A stretch of 64,000 bases of DNA from JAEUIE01 sp047602475 (GTDB taxonomy: Bacteria > Planctomycetota > Planctomycetia > Gemmatales > HRBIN36): the NCBI GenBank assembly GCA_047602475.1, contig JASGHE010000002.1, positions 248,001 to 312,000 of the forward strand, given 5' to 3'. Both the position numbers and the translations under genes were made by a program. Of the stretch, positions 18,756 through 27,645 are shown piece by piece. The notes below the pieces were generated by a model. It searched no databases and had not been told where the DNA came from. It worked only from the letters and a program-made list of their open reading frames with translations. The first letter of the stretch is position 1. Each line of letters begins with the position of its first letter.

Positions 18756-19673
18756 ATGAGTAGTGCTAAACGAACCTTGTTAATGGTTGCTGCCCTGCTG
18801 CCTACCGTGATGGTGGTGCTGGCAGCCTGGCTGGTCGGAGTTTCGGCCGGACTAGTCTTCGCTGCAATCAGCGCTGCCTGCATTTCACTGGCAGTGACTT
18901 ACATAGCCACCATTGGGCCGCGACGACATCAAGAAGCTCTCGATCAAATTCACGATTCGCTTGCTCAGAACCTGGAAGATGAGGCTCACCTGGTAGCTCC
19001 ATGGCAGGGCGCTGATCCACCACCCTGGACGATGACCGCCCTCACGGTGGAACTCTGTCGTCGGCTGGCGGAGCGACGCAAACAGCTCAAAAAGACGATG
19101 CTTGACGTGACCAATGCCCTGGCTTCACTGACGCATCCACTCAATCCGCCTGCCAGTCTGTCTCCTCCTCCCTGCCCCGATCCCGATGATGGCAGAACGC
19201 TTTCCTCGACCTATCACATTCATGTGAAGAATTTCCAGATTCTCCGCACTCGTGATCTGGCCATGACGGCGCTCTTGAAGGACATGCCGATTGCCCTGAT
19301 AGCGACCGATCTGGAGCTCAAGATTCACTACGTCAACCCGGTGGCGGAGCAACTTTTCGGTCTGCAGGCTGCCCGGCTGCAACAGTTGACCCTGACGAAA
19401 CTGTTCAGCGACCCGCCCGCAGCTTTGCTGAATCGAGACGTCTCCTTGCCGCATGGCTTGGGCCCGAAAGCCTTCTATCAGCGGCTGGTCGATCACAAGA
19501 CCAAGGACCTGACCGTGTGGATTCGCAATTCGCACGGCGAGCTTATTCCAACGACAGCCATCGTGAAGCTGGGTCAGCACCACGTCTTCCAGTTCCTGCC
19601 GCTGACCGACCCGCTGAAAGAGCCAGCACCTTCAATGCAACATACCACGAACAAGCAGTTAGCTGCTATCTAG
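18756..19673 (+). CDS. Membrane-anchored PAS-domain protein
   Basis: About 305 aa. ATG 18756 (MSSAKRTLLMVAALLP) is preferred to the TTG at 18738. Two hydrophobic helices (about residues 8-45) form a membrane anchor, then comes a helical linker with RRLAERRKQLKKT. Residues ~165-290 form a PAS fold: MPIALIATDLELKIHYVNPV, AEQLFGLQAARLQ, and HGELIPTTAIVKL near the end. No kinase, GGDEF or other output domain follows, so it may be a stand-alone sensor or scaffold. A Pro-rich stretch (LNPPASLSPPPCPDPDD) lies before the PAS domain. No two-component partner is nearby. Confidence 0.75.
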   Translation: MSSAKRTLLMVAALLPTVMVVLAAWLVGVSAGLVFAAISAACISLAVTYIATIGPRRHQEALDQIHDSLAQNLEDEAHLVAPWQGADPPPWTMTALTVELCRRLAERRKQLKKTMLDVTNALASLTHPLNPPASLSPPPCPDPDDGRTLSSTYHIHVKNFQILRTRDLAMTALLKDMPIALIATDLELKIHYVNPVAEQLFGLQAARLQQLTLTKLFSDPPAALLNRDVSLPHGLGPKAFYQRLVDHKTKDLTVWIRNSHGELIPTTAIVKLGQHHVFQFLPLTDPLKEPAPSMQHTTNKQLAAI

Positions 19674-19860
19674 ATTGACCTATTCCACCCAGCTTGAAGG
19701 GCCGATGAGACCTTCATGGGAACATCATGAGAATGCGTGAAAAGCTCAGTGCTTCCGCTTTGCTCTGTCGCTGGTCTGGCATATCATCATCTGAGTCAAG
19801 ACCATGCGTCAGTCGTGGTCAGTCCTTTCCCCACTTCATGTCTCGTAGGAGTATCGCATT

Positions 19861-20409
19861 ATGATCCGCAAGATCGTAGCCAGTTTCGCAGTGTTGGCAT
19901 GCCTTGGTTTGGCGATGGCAGGCGAAGTCAAGTCCGGCCCACAGGTTGGCCAGGGCGTTGGCGCCTTCCACCCGCACAATGTTTTCAACGCTGAGTCCTC
20001 AGAACTCTGCGGCAAGGAAAACTGCATCGTTTGTCAGTATGGTTCCAAGCCAGTCGCTTTGGTCTTCTCCCGCAGCACCGGCAAGCCCGTCGCTGAGCTG
20101 ATCAAGAAGCTCGACGCCACCGTTGCCAAGGCCGGCCAGGAAAAGATGGGTGCCGCTGTGATCTTCCTCTCCAGCGAAGATAACATCAAGGACACCGTTG
20201 CCAACATGCAAAAAGAAGTGGGCAACAAGAACGTGAGCCTGGCAGTCGATGGACCCAAGGGCCCTGACGCTTACAAGGTCTCCAAGGACGCTGACGTCAC
20301 CGTCATCATCTACAACAAGAAGAAGGTTCTTGCCAATCACTCTTTCGACAAGTTCGATAGCGCTGCTGTCGAAAAGGTCGCTGCTTCCATCTCGAAGAAC
20401 TTGAACTAG
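19861..20409 (+). CDS. Secreted thioredoxin-fold-like protein
   Basis: 182 aa with a clear signal peptide (MIRKIVASFAVLACLGLAMA, then GEVK) and a strong ribosome binding site (GTAGGAG, 10 bp upstream). After SGPQVGQGVGAFHPHNVF comes CGKENCIVCQYGSKPVALVF, a Cys set (CxxxxCxxC) beside a beta strand. Alternating helices and strands follow (AAVIFLSSED, VTVIIYNKKKVLANHSF), as in a peroxiredoxin/thioredoxin-like fold. I recall similar small exported proteins in planctomycetes, but no function. A good terminator follows at 20433. Confidence 0.75.
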   Translation: MIRKIVASFAVLACLGLAMAGEVKSGPQVGQGVGAFHPHNVFNAESSELCGKENCIVCQYGSKPVALVFSRSTGKPVAELIKKLDATVAKAGQEKMGAAVIFLSSEDNIKDTVANMQKEVGNKNVSLAVDGPKGPDAYKVSKDADVTVIIYNKKKVLANHSFDKFDSAAVEKVAASISKNLN

Positions 20410-20432
20410 TTCAAGTTCGAGCAAGACATTAG

Positions 20433-20467
20433 AAGCCACCAGAGTTTCCTCTGGTGGCTTTTTTGTT
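20433..20467 (+). terminator. Rho-independent terminator
   Basis: AAGCCACCAGAG (20433-20444) and CTCTGGTGGCTT (20449-20460) form a perfect 12-bp stem with a TTTC loop, followed by TTTTGTTT. It sits 23 bp after the stop of the secreted protein gene. Confidence 0.93.
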
Positions 20468-20470
20468 TGC

Positions 20471-20534
20471 GGGAGGGCGAGGCTCCTGCCGAGCTTGTCA
20501 ATCGCTAGCGGCTCGGCAGCGGCCTCGCCCTCCC
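20471..20534. repeat. Palindromic repeat
   Basis: Outer arms GGGAGGGCGAGGC (20471-20483) and GCCTCGCCCTCCC (20522-20534), a 3-nt internal loop on each side, then inner arms TGCCGAGC (20486-20493) and GCTCGGCA (20511-20518). The loop contains the GCTAGC word also present in the repeat at 1332. It sits between the terminator at 20433 and the start at 20633. Confidence 0.85.
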
Positions 20535-20632
20535 AGCAAGCACAATACTGATGCCAGATTCCTGGTGCATTTCCCGCTCTCATCAGGTATACTTAACCAC
20601 CTACCTGCCTGCTCTCCCACCGACTCTCCCGC

Positions 20633-22828
20633 ATGTTGTATTCTTTGTGGTTCGTTAGTCTGTTGTGCCTCGTCGTTGCTTCGTGGTCTGCTCCCGTAGG
20701 GGAGCCCGCCGAGAAGCCCGTCACGTTTGAACGGGATATTGTGCCGGTATTGACCAAGCTGGGCTGCAATGCCGGGGCCTGTCATGGCAAGGCGCGTGGG
20801 CAGAATGGCTTTGCCCTGTCACTGCTGGCATACGATGCGGACTTTGACTATGCAGCCATCACCCAGGAAGGGCGTGGTCGACGCGTCTTTCCGGCGAACC
20901 CGGAACAGAGCCTGCTGCTCCGCAAGCCGTCCGGGGAATTGCCTCATGGCGGCGGCAAGAAGCTGCCCAAGGGGAGCGACGCTTACCGGATGATCGCCAG
21001 GTGGATCGCTAGTGGCCTGCCCCGGACTCCTGCGACAGCTCCGCAGCTTCAGCGCATCGCCGTCACCCCCGCTGAGAAGCTGATGAAGCCGGGCATGAAA
21101 CAAAAACTGACCGTCACTGCCCACTACAGCGATGGCAGCAGTGAAGAGGTCACCAGGATGACTACCTTCCAGTCGAACGAAAGTGTCTATGCCGCTGTCA
21201 GCGATTTGGGCATCATTCAAGCTGGTACCCTGCCCGGAGAAGCAGCCATCATGGCTCGGTATCAGAACCACTTCGCGGTCTGCAATGTGTTGATCCCGCT
21301 GCCGACGCAACCTGAGGCCAGCCTCTTCGCCAAGCTGCCCCGCAACAACTTCATCGATGGCCTGGTGTGGGACAAGCTTCAGCAACTGGGCATTCCGCCA
21401 GCCAGCGCTGCTGATGAAACAACGCTTCTTCGTCGAACGTATCTCGACATCATCGGTCGGTTACCCACGCCTGATGAAGTTCGTACCTATCTTCAGGATA
21501 AGAGCAGCGACAAACGCACTAAGCTGATTGATGCACTGCTGAGCCGTCCCGAATATGCCGACTACTGGGCGAACAAGTGGGCCGATCTCATTCGTCCCAA
21601 CCCCTATCGTGTCGGCATCAAGGCAACGCTGAATCTCGATGGCTGGCTGCGAGATGCCTTCCGTCACAACATGCCCTACGACCAGATGGTGCGGGAGATC
21701 ATCACCGCTCAGGGCAGTTCCTTCCATAACGGTGCTATGGTCGTTTTTCGTGACCGCCGGGAGCCGGATGAGATCACCACCATCGTCAGTCAGTTGTTCC
21801 TTGGTGTCCGGCTCGAGTGTGCCAAGTGCCATCACCATCCGTTTGAAGTCTGGAGCCAGCATGACTTCTACAGCTTTGCTGCCTTCTTCGGTCGACTGAC
21901 CCACAAAGGTGCAGGCATCTCCACCCCCATCTCCGGCGGCGAAGAAACGGTCTTCACCAAGCCGGCCGGCGAAGTGAAGCATCCCGTCACGGGCAAGGTG
22001 CTCAAGCCCACTCCCCTGTTGGGCCAGCCGATGGATATCCCTATTGAGCAAGACCCCCGTGAAGTGCTGGCCAAGTGGATGACCAGCCCGACGAACCCAT
22101 TCTTCGCCAAAGTCATGGTCAACCGAGTCTGGGCCGATCTCATGGGGCGTGGCATCGTCGAACCGATCGACGATATGCGTGCCACCAATCCGCCGACCAA
22201 TGCCAAACTGCTTGATGCCCTGGCTGATGATTTCAAGAAGAATGGTTACGATATCAAGAAACTCATCCGCACCATCACCACCAGCTACGTCTATAGTCTG
22301 AGCTCCGTTCCCCGCCCCGAGAGCGTCGGCGATTCGCGCAACTACAGTCGGCACTATCGCCAAAGGCTGCGTGCTGAAGTGTTGCTCGATGCCACTTCCG
22401 ATATCACCGGCGTTCCCGAAGCATTCGATGCAATGCCGACAGGGTCGCGGGCCATGCAGTTGTGGACGGTACGGGTTCCCTCGATGTTTCTGGACAGCTT
22501 CAGCAGGCAAGATCCGAACCAGGATCCGCCCTGTGAACGGACTACGGAAACGAGTGTCGTGCAGGCTTTGCACCTGATGAATGCCAAGAACCTGCACAAG
22601 AAGATCAGTTCCGACGATGGCCGAGCAGCCAGCCTGTCGAAAAGCAAGAAAACGGCCGGTGAGATCGTCGATGAACTCTATCTCCTGGTTTACACTAGAC
22701 TCCCCCATGATTCTGAGCGTAAGATGGCCTTGCAGTGGTTCGAGAAGCCCGGCGTCGATCGGCGGCTGGTGATTGAAGACCTACTCTGGGCCATGCTCAA
22801 CACCCCCGAATTCGTCCTGAAGGACTAG
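20633..22828 (+). CDS. DUF1549/DUF1553 exported cytochrome-type protein with N-terminal CX4CH module
   Basis: 731 aa. A signal peptide (MLYSLWFVSLLCLVVASWSA) is followed by GCNAGACHGKARG (about residues 45-57), a CX4CH motif rather than the canonical CxxCH. An Ig-like region follows (VTAHYSDGSSEEVTRMTTF). DUF1549 has RRTYLDIIGRLPTPDEV, YWANKWADLI and the CxxCH segment CAKCHHHPFEVW. DUF1553 has FFAKVMVNRVWADLMGRG, RLRAEVLLDATSDITG and VVQALHLMNAKNLHKKI. The domain order matches the C-terminal two thirds of the protein at 4206-9346, without its PSCyt1 and WD40 parts. The DUF1501 partner starts 7 bp downstream and the propeptide-domain gene follows, so this is a three-gene operon. Confidence 0.93.
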   Translation: MLYSLWFVSLLCLVVASWSAPVGEPAEKPVTFERDIVPVLTKLGCNAGACHGKARGQNGFALSLLAYDADFDYAAITQEGRGRRVFPANPEQSLLLRKPSGELPHGGGKKLPKGSDAYRMIARWIASGLPRTPATAPQLQRIAVTPAEKLMKPGMKQKLTVTAHYSDGSSEEVTRMTTFQSNESVYAAVSDLGIIQAGTLPGEAAIMARYQNHFAVCNVLIPLPTQPEASLFAKLPRNNFIDGLVWDKLQQLGIPPASAADETTLLRRTYLDIIGRLPTPDEVRTYLQDKSSDKRTKLIDALLSRPEYADYWANKWADLIRPNPYRVGIKATLNLDGWLRDAFRHNMPYDQMVREIITAQGSSFHNGAMVVFRDRREPDEITTIVSQLFLGVRLECAKCHHHPFEVWSQHDFYSFAAFFGRLTHKGAGISTPISGGEETVFTKPAGEVKHPVTGKVLKPTPLLGQPMDIPIEQDPREVLAKWMTSPTNPFFAKVMVNRVWADLMGRGIVEPIDDMRATNPPTNAKLLDALADDFKKNGYDIKKLIRTITTSYVYSLSSVPRPESVGDSRNYSRHYRQRLRAEVLLDATSDITGVPEAFDAMPTGSRAMQLWTVRVPSMFLDSFSRQDPNQDPPCERTTETSVVQALHLMNAKNLHKKISSDDGRAASLSKSKKTAGEIVDELYLLVYTRLPHDSERKMALQWFEKPGVDRRLVIEDLLWAMLNTPEFVLKD

Positions 22829-22834
22829 CACACG

Positions 22835-24163
22835 ATGGCTCTCTGGACTAACTGCAATGGGATGTCTCGGCGTGATTGCCTGCAACTGGGGCTCGGTACG
22901 CTGTTTGGTGGCGGCCTGGCCACCGCCTTCCGCGCCCGGGCCCTTGCCGGCGAACCGCTTAAGACCAAGACTGCTGCCAAGGCCTGCATCCTGATCTGGA
23001 TGGATGGCGGCCCGACCCATTACGAAACCTTCGACCCCAAGCCCGGCGCTCCGAAAGAAATTCGGGGTGAGTTCAACCCCATCCCCACCAAGGTGCCCGG
23101 TATCTTCGTCTCCGAGCAGATGAAGAAGATCGCCGCCAGCATGGATAAGATCGCCCTCGTCCGGTCGATCCGCCATGATCAGGGCAACCACGGAGCGGGC
23201 AACCACTACATGATGACCGGCGCTCCGCCACGCATTCCGGTGGGGTGCGGGGCCTTCGTTAGCTTTCACCCCAGCCTGGGATCGGTAACGTCGCTGGAGA
23301 AGGGCGCACCGGCTGGGCTACCTGCTTACTTTTCGATGCCTTCGATGTCCCGCTCCGGCGGGCCGAACTTCCTCGGTGCTCAGTATGCACCCTTCGTCGT
23401 TGACGGCGACCCCAACAGCAAGAGCTTCCGAGTTCGTGATGTAACCATTCCCGCTGAGCTGGCTGCTGACCGATTCACCGACCGTTGCGATCTCCGCAAA
23501 TCAGTCGATCAGTTTGCACGTCTGCTTGATAAGAACATCGCTGACCCGGCTCTGGGCCTCGATGAACATTATCTGCAAGCCAGCAACCTGATGCAGTCAA
23601 CCTCAGCCCAGGCAGCATTCGACATCGCCAAGGAACCCGACAAAGTCCGTGATGCGTATGGCCGCAACGGTTTCGGGCAGCGGGCACTGCTGGCTCGGCG
23701 GCTCGTTGAAGCAGGTGTTCCGTTCATCACTCTTTACGATGGCGGCTGGGATCATCACACCAAGCTCTTCGAGACGCTGAAGAAACGGCTGCCCTCGTGG
23801 GATCAGACTGTTGCTGCCCTCATCAACGATCTCGATCAGCGGGGATTGCTCGAAACGACGATGGTGATCGCCCTCGGCGAGTTTGGCCGTACTCCGCAGA
23901 TCAATAAGGATGGCGGGCGCGATCACTGGTCGAACGCCATGAGTGTGCTTTTCGCCGGCGGTGGTACTCCGGGCGGACAAGTGATCGGAGCTACGGATAA
24001 GCAGGGCTACGCCGCGGTTGAACGAGTGCTCTCGCCGGAAAACTTCGCTTCAACGGTCTACACCAAGCTGGGCATCGACCCCGCCAAGCTGCTCTACGCT
24101 CCCAATGGTAGGCCTTCCCACCTCGTCAGCGACCCGACGCCGATCAAAGAACTCATGGGCTAA
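22835..24163 (+). CDS. DUF1501 protein
   Basis: 442 aa, partner of the DUF1549/1553 protein encoded 7 bp upstream. The N-terminus MSRRDCLQLGLGTLFGGGLATAF (cited from residue 10) is a twin-arginine-like signal. Landmarks are ILIWMDGGPTHYETFDPKPG, GEFNPIPTKVPGIFVSEQ, KIALVRSIRHDQGNHG, GRNGFGQRALLARRLVEAG, DGGWDHHTKLFETLKKR, DQRGLLETTMVIALGEFGRT and GGRDHWSNAMSVLFAGGG. The last ~40 residues end at ELMG just before the next gene (6-bp gap). Activity of the family is not established; the conserved His/Asp residues suggest a metal-dependent hydrolase fold. Confidence 0.93.
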   Translation: MALWTNCNGMSRRDCLQLGLGTLFGGGLATAFRARALAGEPLKTKTAAKACILIWMDGGPTHYETFDPKPGAPKEIRGEFNPIPTKVPGIFVSEQMKKIAASMDKIALVRSIRHDQGNHGAGNHYMMTGAPPRIPVGCGAFVSFHPSLGSVTSLEKGAPAGLPAYFSMPSMSRSGGPNFLGAQYAPFVVDGDPNSKSFRVRDVTIPAELAADRFTDRCDLRKSVDQFARLLDKNIADPALGLDEHYLQASNLMQSTSAQAAFDIAKEPDKVRDAYGRNGFGQRALLARRLVEAGVPFITLYDGGWDHHTKLFETLKKRLPSWDQTVAALINDLDQRGLLETTMVIALGEFGRTPQINKDGGRDHWSNAMSVLFAGGGTPGGQVIGATDKQGYAAVERVLSPENFASTVYTKLGIDPAKLLYAPNGRPSHLVSDPTPIKELMG

Positions 24164-24169
24164 CGAACG

Positions 24170-25793
24170 ATGCAACGGCTGCAAGATGGGTGCCATGGTT
24201 TGCCGGTACTCCGGCTAACCATGCTGGCCGTGCTGTTATTATTCACATCTTCAGTACAGGCCGCTCCACCCAACACCACCGGCCTGATGCCCGCCGGCGG
24301 CCAACGGGGTACCACTGTTGAAGTTACCGCCATGGGTTCGTTCGATACCTGGCCTACTCAGGTGTGGACGAGCAGCCCGCATCTCGTCGCTGTTCACGGC
24401 AAAGACAAAGGCAAGGTCACCATCAAGATCGCCCCGGAAACGCTACCCGGCATCTACTGGCTGCGCTGCTACGATGCCTCGGGAGCAGGTCAGCTTCGCC
24501 CCTTCATCGTTGGTGTACTGCCCGAAGTGAATGAAGTGGAGCCCAACGACGATGCCCGCAAGGCGCAGCTCATCAAGCAGCCAGCCGTCGTCAATGGCAA
24601 GCTGAACAAGAACGGCGATGTTGATTGCTTCGCGGTCGATCTGAAAAAAGGCCAGACGCTGGTCGCTTCGGTGCAGTCGCATCAGGTGCTGCGTTCCGCT
24701 GCTGACATGGTGATGCAACTGGTGACCCCCACCGGTGTCGTCATCGCTCAGAACCACGACTATCACGGCCTCGATCCGCAGATGAATTACACCGCGCCAA
24801 AGGATGAGCAGGTCGTCGTTCGTCTGTTCGCTTTCCCTGCCAACCCCGACAGTTCCATCCGCTTCTCCGGTGGCGACCTCTACTTCTACCGTTTGACTCT
24901 GACCACGGCTGGGTTCGCTGATCATTCTCTGCCTCTTGCTGTCAGCGCCAGACAAACCCGAACCTATCCGGCTGGTGGGCTGGAACCTGACGCCCAAGAC
25001 GATGGTGGGAACGCTGATATCCGATAACGACCTGGCTACCGTCTTCCATCCACAGGTAGCTGGCATCGTACCGATTCGACAGGAACGCTGGCCGACCTAT
25101 GATGCCACCCTGACCGGCCGGTCGAACGTGCCGGCCTTCACAGCTCCGTTGTGCCTGACGGGACAGTTGACCAAAGAGCAGCCAGTCTCTGAAACGAAGA
25201 TCACGCTGACCAAAGGCAAGAAGCTGCTGGTGCAGGTGCTCAGCAGCAGTCTAGACCTTGATCTCGATCCGGTGCTGACGATCAAGGATGCAAAAGGGAC
25301 GCAGGTGCTGGCTGCTGATTCCAAGGGTCTCAACATCGACCTGTTGACTGCGTTCAACCCGGCCCAGGATGGTATCTACACGGTGCAAGTGCATGATCTG
25401 CTTCGCCGACATGGCGACCGTATGACCTTTCTCCTTCGGCTGGTTCCCGAGGAGCCGGGCTTTACGCTCAGTCTCGATGCTGATCGCTATACCATCACTC
25501 CGGGTAAACCGCTCGATATACCGGTCAAGGTGGCACACGAAGCAGGGTTCAAGGAAGAAGTGCTTGTCAGCGCTGAGGGATTGCCAGCCGGGGTGCAGGC
25601 GAACGTGCTTTCGACATCGCCGGACAAGAAGGTGATCACCTTGCGCCTGGAGGCAAAGCAACCCCTCAGCAGCGGGTTTCGGATTGTCGGCACCACCAAG
25701 GCTCAGCCGACGATCAAGAAGATTGCTGCCGCTGCACTTCCTGACATTGGCACTACGACACATCATCTTTGGTTAACCGTACCCGCAAAATAA
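24170..25793 (+). CDS. Exported protein with bacterial pre-peptidase C-terminal (PPC) domains, one frameshift
   Basis: About 540 aa once joined. A signal-like segment (TMLAVLLLFTSSVQA) is followed by an Ig-type start (LMPAGGQRGTTVEVTAMG). A PPC-like domain follows (EVEPNDDARKAQLI, VNGKLNKNGDVDCFAVDLKKGQ). After YFYRLTLTTAGFADHSLPLAV the sequence continues as PDKPEPIRLVGWNL, and the second half holds another PPC-like unit (VLTIKDAKGTQVLAADS, DGIYTVQVHDLLRRHGD). The first frame runs on to 25027 and the second is open from 24936, so the break lies at about 24941-24950 (GTCAGCGCCA); one surplus base accounts for it. This gene type regularly follows DUF1501 in planctomycetes. No catalytic motif is visible, so I infer a binding or structural role at the cell surface. 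Confidence 0.82.
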
Positions 25794-25800
25794 ACAGTTC

Positions 25801-25850
25801 ATGCTCCCCTCTCCCCCGGAGGGAGAGGGGCTGGGGGTGAGGGGGAGCAT
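25801..25850. terminator. Palindrome between convergent genes, probable two-way terminator
   Basis: Outer arms ATGCTCCCC and GGGGAGCAT enclose a hairpin CCCCTCTCCC...GGGAGAGGGG and a G-rich strand CTGGGGGTGAGG. It fills most of the 71-bp gap between the converging stops at 25793 and 25865. It belongs to the same C/G-rich repeat type as 42619 and 50919. Confidence 0.6.
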
Positions 25851-25864
25851 GGCAGTTGCGCCCT

Positions 25865-27115
25865 CTACTTCACATCCCGATTCACCTTCGACCACTTCAC
25901 CCTGGCAATGAACGTCGCTCCCTCGGCTCCTCGCTTACGGGAATCCTCGTTCCATAACCCTTCTGAGACGGTCACCCACGATTCGTTGGGCGAGATGGCG
26001 CTGGCACCGAAGTTTCCCATCTCGCCGCCTCGTTCGAGGATGAGCACCCGTTCGGTCTGCCGTTTCACCCGCAGCGTTTTGGGATCAATCTCAGCGATAA
26101 AGAGCGGAGCACGATGGCGGATGATGTGATCGTTGTTCGCCCCTCGGCGGGTGTAGACCAGGAATAGCCCGTCACTGTGGCTGAGCCAATGCTGCTGGGT
26201 GTTGTAGCTGCCCAGTTCCTTGCCGTCGTCAAAGAGCCAGGGGGTGATGGGTTGATAGTTCAGACCATCGTCGCTGACGGTGACGTAGCCTTTGAGATCA
26301 TTTCGCAACGTCAGGTAGTACTTGCCTTGAAAGCGAACCAGCGACGGTTCGCACAGGCCCCGCACCACTGGCAGAGTCAGTTCGTTCCCGTGCTTCAGAT
26401 ACTTCAACTGCTGACCGTCGAAAGTGTAGGCAATCACCGTCACCCGGTAGGGCTCTTTAGCGTTGCGGCCATGATAGAACGGCAGCAGGATCGTGCCATC
26501 GTCCTGCACCAGCCATTGGGAGCAGGCGCTGCGGGCAAAGTTGTACTGCTCACCATCAGGAGTGGGGGCCAGCTTCCAGTCGCTCCATTGTTTCGTCGCG
26601 GGATCATAGATGGCGTATGCCGTCTGATGGGCACGGGGTTCATCTTCCAGTTGCTCACCCTTCTTGCCATAGCGCACCTGAGCCCCGAACGCGATGACTT
26701 TGCCAGTCGGAGCATGCCAGCCGGGGGTGACATCAGCCACGGCAATGTTCATGCCGGTGGGGGTCTTTCGCCAATCGAGCGACGGTTTCAGATCGGGAGC
26801 CGACCAGGTCTTGCCCAGATCGTTGGAGTCCATGACATAGAGGCCGGAGTAGTAGTCGGAGATTCGCAGGTGCTTCTGCAAGGTGATCAGCGCCTGCCGA
26901 GGCTGCGTCTTGTCGCTCGGCTGCCAGACGACGGCACGGGGATGGTACCAGAGAAACTGGCGATCATCGTGCTTGATGATGGTATCGAGCTGGATGGTGT
27001 AGGTGAGGCGATCAACATCCTGGCTCACGCCAACGGAGAACGCAGTGATCCCAATCATGAATAAAAGCAAGACACAACCAGTGATTGATGCTTTGTTACA
27101 AATACCTGTTGCCAT
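25865..27115 (-). CDS. Sialidase/neuraminidase-like beta-propeller protein
   Basis: About 416 aa from ATG 27115 (MATGICNKASITGCVLLLFMIG), giving a single hydrophobic export segment; a further upstream start (27187) would overlap the preceding gene. The body shows BNR/Asp-box-like features (SNDLGKTWSAPDL, VSDDGLNYQPIT) and repeated beta strands with YAIYDPATKQWSDWKL, DDGTILLPFYHGRN and EPSLVRFQGKYYLTLRND, consistent with a six-bladed sialidase-type propeller. Substrate specificity cannot be read. It is the last gene of a five-gene minus-strand operon (32705 to 25865), 7 bp after its neighbour, and would act outside the cytoplasm on glycans if catalytic. I could not verify the catalytic Arg triad or Tyr/Glu pair. 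Confidence 0.75.
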   Translation of the reverse strand: MATGICNKASITGCVLLLFMIGITAFSVGVSQDVDRLTYTIQLDTIIKHDDRQFLWYHPRAVVWQPSDKTQPRQALITLQKHLRISDYYSGLYVMDSNDLGKTWSAPDLKPSLDWRKTPTGMNIAVADVTPGWHAPTGKVIAFGAQVRYGKKGEQLEDEPRAHQTAYAIYDPATKQWSDWKLAPTPDGEQYNFARSACSQWLVQDDGTILLPFYHGRNAKEPYRVTVIAYTFDGQQLKYLKHGNELTLPVVRGLCEPSLVRFQGKYYLTLRNDLKGYVTVSDDGLNYQPITPWLFDDGKELGSYNTQQHWLSHSDGLFLVYTRRGANNDHIIRHRAPLFIAEIDPKTLRVKRQTERVLILERGGEMGNFGASAISPNESWVTVSEGLWNEDSRKRGAEGATFIARVKWSKVNRDVK

Positions 27116-27122
27116 CTGAGAC

Positions 27123-27590
27123 CTACTGTTGCTTTTGTCGCTTAACCCACAGTATAGGCTTGAGAACAGTCCCATCCATAAGAACAACGATCGTTAATTC
27201 TTCGTCAGGGTATCCACCAAGATAAGGTGGTAAGCGCCAATAAGTTACGCACCAAAACCACTTGTAGGTTCCAGCTTGCCTTTCGAACGCGCCAGCCAAC
27301 TCCCAATGACGGTGTTGAGTGTCATCAACTTTCACATGTATGAAAGATTGATAGACTTGATCGGCCAACTCAATCGCTCTCTGTTTTGACAAAGGCGGCT
27401 CAGCCACGTCATGAGCCCACAACGGTGACTTGGCAATAAGTTCGTTGGCAATCCGAACGACGTACGTTTTGCCATAGATATAGCTATAGATGGGTTCAAC
27501 GTGATAATCGGTTGGAATGAGTACGAAGAAAACAACTCCCATCCCGGATGCGAGAAAAGCCAGTTCCAACAGAATCTTGTTCAGTGACAT
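27123..27590 (-). CDS. Small membrane-anchored protein of unknown function
   Basis: 155 aa with one N-terminal hydrophobic helix (LLELAFLASGMGVVFFVLI) and a soluble part rich in Trp/Tyr (YKWFWCVTYWRLPPYLGGYP). Base composition is somewhat richer in A+T than the flanking operon genes. It sits between the PQQ-propeller gene (55 bp gap with a weak hairpin at 27612-27639) and the sialidase-like gene (7 bp gap). No family recognised. Confidence 0.65.
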   Translation of the reverse strand: MSLNKILLELAFLASGMGVVFFVLIPTDYHVEPIYSYIYGKTYVVRIANELIAKSPLWAHDVAEPPLSKQRAIELADQVYQSFIHVKVDDTQHRHWELAGAFERQAGTYKWFWCVTYWRLPPYLGGYPDEELTIVVLMDGTVLKPILWVKRQKQQ

Positions 27591-27645
27591 GGTGTTGCCC
27601 TGGCCATCGCCAGTAGGGCATGCTGTGGCTTGCCCTGCTTGGAAA

